Source: Bacillota bacterium
GTDB taxonomy: Bacteria; Bacillota; Negativicutes; Sporomusales; Sporomusaceae
Length of the DNA: 23,472 nucleotides
Assembly (NCBI GenBank): GCA_023388195.1
Contig: JAEWGR010000010.1
Location: 1 to 23,472, forward strand
Direction of reading: 5' to 3'
Program-made: the position numbers and the translations under genes
Shown here: in pieces, positions 20,059-23,472 of the stretch
Layout of the letters: each line of letters begins with the position of its first letter
How positions within the stretch are numbered: the first letter of the stretch is position 1
Notes under the pieces: model-generated
The model's database searches: none
What the model saw: only the letters and a program-made list of their open reading frames with translations
What the model was told of the DNA's origin: nothing

Positions 20059-21672
20059 ATGGCTGTTACTGAAAAACAATTACAGGAAATACTTGACCAA
20101 TATCCATCCAAAGTTCAGAAAAACCGTAAGAAACATATTTTGATTAAAGATGGCGAGCAAGGCGCTCAGATCATTGAAGCCAATACACGTACCGTGCCTG
20201 GTATCATTACAAACCGCGGCTGTGCCTATGCCGGCTGTAAAGGCGTAGTGCTTGGCCCGCTGAAAGATATGGTTCATATTACCCATGGTCCGATCGGGTG
20301 TGCTTACTATACTTGGGGGACACGCCGCAATAAAGCTAAAAACGATGATCCCAGTCAATATTTCCTTAATTATAGCTTCTCTACAGATATGCAGGAAAGT
20401 GATATTGTATTCGGCGGTGAGAAGAAGCTGGCTAAGGTCATTGATGATGTAGTGGAAATCTTCCATCCCAAGGCTATCACCGTATCTGCCACTTGTCCGG
20501 TGGGTCTTATTGGTGATGATGTGGGAGCCGTGGCTAAAGCCGCTGAGGGCCGCCATGGTATTCCGGTATTATCTTTTAGTTGTGAAGGCTATAAAGGTGT
20601 GAGTCAGTCGGCTGGTCACCATATCGCTAATAATATCCTTATGGATAAGGTCATTGGTGCATCTGACATGGAAGAGGCGCCAGGTAAATATGCAATCAAT
20701 ATCCTGGGAGAATATAACATTGGCGGCGACAGCTGGGAGATTGAGCGTGTGCTCAAAGAAATAGGCTATACCATTGTGTCGGTAATGACAGGGGATGGCA
20801 CATATAAGGATTTAAGAAATGCCCATACGGCTGAGCTCAATCTGGTGCAATGCCACCGCTCCATCAACTACATTGCAGAGATGCTGGAGACTAAATATGG
20901 CACGCCTTGGCTTAAAGTTAATTTTATCGGTGTCCAGGGTACGACTGACTCTCTCCGGAATATGGCTTTGTACTTCGGGGATGAAGCTCTTATCCGGAAA
21001 ACCGAGGAGGTTATTGCCCGGGAGGTGGCACGGGTTGAACCCTTGATGGATCAGTATAAAAAGATTTGCGAAGGTAAAACGGCTTTCTGCTTCGTGGGGG
21101 GCTCCCGCGGGCATCACTACCAGGGGCTTTTCGCTGAGTTAGGCATAGAAACCGTGCTGGCCGGGTATGAGTTTGCCCATCGGGACGACTATGAGGGGCG
21201 CGAAGTCATTCCCACAATTAAGACCGATGCTGATTCGAAAAATATTCCCGAACTGCACGTTACTACCGATGAACGGCGTTTTCGGCTGAAGGTATCGCCG
21301 GAAAAGATGGAGGAGCTGAAGAAAAAAATTCCTCTCAGCTATTATGCCGGTATGAATGCGGAAATGAAAGACGGCAGCATTATCGTTGACGACCTCAATC
21401 ATTTTGAAACAGAAGAATTCATCAAAATCCTAAAACCGGATATTTTTGCATCAGGCATTAAGGATAAATATGTGATTCAAAAAATGGGTATTCCGGCTAA
21501 ACAGCTCCATTCTTATGACTATAGCGGTCCCTATGCTGGTTTTAACGGTGCAGTCAACTTTGCCAGGGATGTTAGCATGGGTTTTGCTTCCCCTACCTGG
21601 AACTTCATAGTTCCGCCCTGGCAGGATGAACCCCTGCTCAGCGGTACTGTAAACGAGGAAGGAGTGGCCTAA
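20059..21672 (+). CDS. nifD: Nitrogenase MoFe protein alpha chain
   Basis: A 537-residue alpha subunit of dinitrogenase. P-cluster cysteines are C55 (R-G-C-A-Y-A-G), C81 (P-I-G-C-A-Y-Y-T-W) and C146 (S-A-T-C-P-V-G). FeMo-cofactor ligands are C265 (V-Q-C-H-R-S) and H484 (L-H-S-Y-D-Y-S-G-P-Y). The active-site-flanking G-V-S-Q-S-A-G-H-H is at 180-188. It is about 45 residues longer than the Azotobacter protein, with extra sequence in the 375-440 region, as known for Clostridium pasteurianum. These residues and the nifK/nifE context indicate a molybdenum enzyme, not Vnf or Anf. The start follows AAGGGGGG. Confidence 0.98.
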   Translation: MAVTEKQLQEILDQYPSKVQKNRKKHILIKDGEQGAQIIEANTRTVPGIITNRGCAYAGCKGVVLGPLKDMVHITHGPIGCAYYTWGTRRNKAKNDDPSQYFLNYSFSTDMQESDIVFGGEKKLAKVIDDVVEIFHPKAITVSATCPVGLIGDDVGAVAKAAEGRHGIPVLSFSCEGYKGVSQSAGHHIANNILMDKVIGASDMEEAPGKYAINILGEYNIGGDSWEIERVLKEIGYTIVSVMTGDGTYKDLRNAHTAELNLVQCHRSINYIAEMLETKYGTPWLKVNFIGVQGTTDSLRNMALYFGDEALIRKTEEVIAREVARVEPLMDQYKKICEGKTAFCFVGGSRGHHYQGLFAELGIETVLAGYEFAHRDDYEGREVIPTIKTDADSKNIPELHVTTDERRFRLKVSPEKMEELKKKIPLSYYAGMNAEMKDGSIIVDDLNHFETEEFIKILKPDIFASGIKDKYVIQKMGIPAKQLHSYDYSGPYAGFNGAVNFARDVSMGFASPTWNFIVPPWQDEPLLSGTVNEEGVA

Positions 21673-21673
21673 T

Positions 21674-23059
21674 ATGCTGGATTGTACACCAAAAGAGATG
21701 AAACAACGTCACGGCGCAGTCATTAACCCGGCGAAAACGTGTCAGCCCATCGGGGCAATGTATGCTGCCCTTGGTATTCATAGTTGCCTGCCCCACAGCC
21801 ATGGCTCACAAGGCTGCTGTTCTTTCCATCGCATGCACCTGTCCCGGCATTTCCGGGAGCCCGCTATGGCTTCCACCTCAAGTTTTACGGAAGGCGCTTC
21901 GGTATTTGGCGGTGGTGCCAATTTAAAAACTGCGATTAAGAATGTTTTTTCAATATATAACCCGGAGGTTATGGCTATCCATACTACCTGTCTGACAGAA
22001 ACTATCGGGGATGATATACCCAGTATCATTAAATCAGCAGAGGTTCCTGAAGGCAAACTGGTTATCCACGCCAACACCCCCAGTTATCAGGGATCACATA
22101 TTACGGGCTTCTCCAATATGACCAAAGGTATGGTTACCTATATCGCCGAGGCTACTACTGCAATAAAAAAAGAGCAGGTTAATATTATCCCCGGGTTTGT
22201 TAATCCTGGCGATATGCGGGAAATAAAACGGATTACCAAAGCTATGGGCATAAAATTAATTATGTTCCCTGATACCTCAGGTGTTATGGATGCGCCAATG
22301 ACAGGCAAGTTTGCCATGTATCCCAAAGGCGGCGCTACTGTAGCCCAGATTAAAGACAGCGGCAACTCCAAAATAACGTTAGCACTCGGACGGTTTGCAT
22401 CCAGTGATGCAGCAGAAGCCCTGGCCAAGAAATGCCAGGTGCCAGCAGCCGTGTTTAAGACGCCAATTGGTATTAAGGCTACCGACGCGCTGCTGTTATC
22501 CCTGCGTCGAACCTTTGCCCAGGAAGTACCGGCAGAACTGGAAGAAGAACGGGGTCAGTTAGTCGATATTATGACAGACACTCATTTTCACTTTCACGGT
22601 AAAACAGTAGCCATTTTCGGTGATCCTGATGTGGTTACCGGACTGACTGAATTCGTGCTCAGTCTGGGGATGGTGCCCCTGCATATTTTGACTGGTACAC
22701 CGGGGGGGGCTATGGGGTCGGCAGTCGGCAGCTTTGAAGATGATATTAATGAACTTTTGACCCAAGCCGGGATTACCGCTAACGTTAAAGCCGGCGGCGA
22801 CTTATTCACGCTGCATCAATGGATCAAAAATCAGCCGGTTGATCTTATCATCGGCAATACCTACGGAAAATATATTGCGCGGGCAGAAGATATTCCTTTA
22901 GTACGAGTTGGTTTTCCGGTGCTGGACCGCAGTGTCCATTCCTATTTACCCATCGTTGGCTACCGGGGCGCAATGCGCCTGATTGAAAGTATCAGCGGGG
23001 CGTTGCTGGAACGGGCTGACCGTGATGCTGCGGACGAAGATTTCGAACTGGTTATGTAA
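21674..23059 (+). CDS. nifK: Nitrogenase MoFe protein beta chain
   Basis: A 461-residue beta subunit. P-cluster cysteines are C23 (K-T-C-Q-P-I-G), C48 (G-S-Q-G-C) and C106 (T-T-C-L-T-E-T-I-G-D-D). The N-terminus is about 47-50 residues shorter than in Azotobacter, again the clostridial form; there the insertion in the alpha chain is thought to fill the space. The gene begins one base after the nifD stop, so the two are translationally coupled, fitting 1:1 assembly. GAGGAAGGAG lies inside the end of nifD. Confidence 0.98.
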   Translation: MLDCTPKEMKQRHGAVINPAKTCQPIGAMYAALGIHSCLPHSHGSQGCCSFHRMHLSRHFREPAMASTSSFTEGASVFGGGANLKTAIKNVFSIYNPEVMAIHTTCLTETIGDDIPSIIKSAEVPEGKLVIHANTPSYQGSHITGFSNMTKGMVTYIAEATTAIKKEQVNIIPGFVNPGDMREIKRITKAMGIKLIMFPDTSGVMDAPMTGKFAMYPKGGATVAQIKDSGNSKITLALGRFASSDAAEALAKKCQVPAAVFKTPIGIKATDALLLSLRRTFAQEVPAELEEERGQLVDIMTDTHFHFHGKTVAIFGDPDVVTGLTEFVLSLGMVPLHILTGTPGGAMGSAVGSFEDDINELLTQAGITANVKAGGDLFTLHQWIKNQPVDLIIGNTYGKYIARAEDIPLVRVGFPVLDRSVHSYLPIVGYRGAMRLIESISGALLERADRDAADEDFELVM

Positions 23060-23078
23060 ATAGTTGGAGGTGAAGCAA

Positions 23079-23472
23079 ATGAGCGAGACGACTGTAGCCA
23101 TTTCGGAACGGGAACAGTTTATAGCCACTAAAGGGCGACGCAAAAATTCATTAAAATGTGATGCCGACAGCATTGCCGGCTGTGTCAGTCAACGGGCCTG
23201 TGTATACTGTGGTGCCAGAGTGGTGCTGAATCCGGTTACTGATGCTATCCACCTGGTACATGGCCCGGTCGGCTGCGCCAGCTACACCTGGGATATACGG
23301 GGCAGCTTATCCAGCGGCTCTGAATTGTACCGCAACAGTTTTTGTACCGATTTACGGGAGCAAGACATTATCTTTGGCGGGGAAAAAAAATTAGCCAAAA
23401 CCATTGATGAACTTGTTGCTAAATACCCGGCAAAGCTCATGTTTGTTTATTCCACTTGCATTGTCGGGGTAA
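23079..23472 (+). CDS. nifE: Nitrogenase cofactor scaffold NifE (partial, 3' end missing)
   Basis: The first 131 residues of NifE, which with NifN forms the scaffold on which the FeMo-cofactor is matured before insertion into NifDK. Recognised by G-C-V-S-Q-R-A-C-V-Y-C-G-A-R-V-V-L, H-G-P-V-G-C-A-S-Y-T-W-D-I-R-G and Y-S-T-C-I-V-G-V, with cluster cysteines in each motif. The start follows TTGGAGGTG, 19 bases after nifK. The frame runs off the right edge. Confidence 0.95.
   Translation, partial: MSETTVAISEREQFIATKGRRKNSLKCDADSIAGCVSQRACVYCGARVVLNPVTDAIHLVHGPVGCASYTWDIRGSLSSGSELYRNSFCTDLREQDIIFGGEKKLAKTIDELVAKYPAKLMFVYSTCIVGV

Noticed and set aside
1..23472. CRISPR arrays, rRNA genes, prophage or intact transposase genes
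   Set aside because: No regular short repeats with spacers, no rRNA-like sequence and no transposase or integrase frames were seen.

Overview
The window looks like the chromosome of an anaerobic, nitrogen-fixing Firmicute, most likely of the Negativicutes/Sporomusa type or a close clostridial relative. This is inferred from a clostridial-style nif cluster (nifH-nifI1-nifI2-nifD-nifK-nifE, a NifD with a mid-protein insertion, a short NifK), a selenocysteine tRNA, a YjfB-type protein, strong AGGAGG ribosome sites and sigma-A-like promoters. No taxon assignment could be checked.

Layout. 1-1273: the C-terminal tail of a PII-like protein, an iron/cobalamin-type binding lipoprotein and a cysteine-rich mini protein. 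1325-3905 (minus): an ammonium-control operon, amt followed by two nearly identical PII genes, behind a sigma-A promoter and a ~200-nt leader. 4031-4127: tRNA-Sec with its own promoter and terminator. 4369-7550: a three-gene set (GNAT acyltransferase, enolase-superfamily racemase, M20 deacylase) that matches the known N-succinyl route for turning D-amino acids into L-amino acids. 7551-10287: a structured leader, a Crp/Fnr regulator, a flavin split-barrel protein and metA. 10336-13301: SH3 protein, a RibU-like vitamin transporter subunit with a DUF1653-like partner, an IS-derived palindrome, a guanylate-kinase-like protein and YjfB. 13486-16269: a KDG/KDPG catabolic operon (kdgA, kdgK, LacI-type regulator) behind a twin palindromic operator. 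16579-17871: two very small genes, tcdA, and a small unknown gene. 18045-23472: nif promoter, long leader and the nif operon, which runs off the window in nifE.

Main point. The leaders of the amt-PII operon and of the nif operon, 14 kb apart and on opposite strands, share the same RNA design. Each has two small hairpins with a hexanucleotide loop carrying A at position 1 and G at position 4, and the 3' arm of each overlaps the 5' arm of an intrinsic terminator. That loop rule is the published signature for ANTAR-domain antiterminator proteins. I see no sigma-54 -24/-12 site before nifH. The sequence therefore suggests that ammonium uptake, PII signalling and nitrogen fixation are jointly controlled by transcription antitermination, with NifI1/NifI2 giving post-translational control of nitrogenase. 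The ANTAR regulator itself is not in the window.
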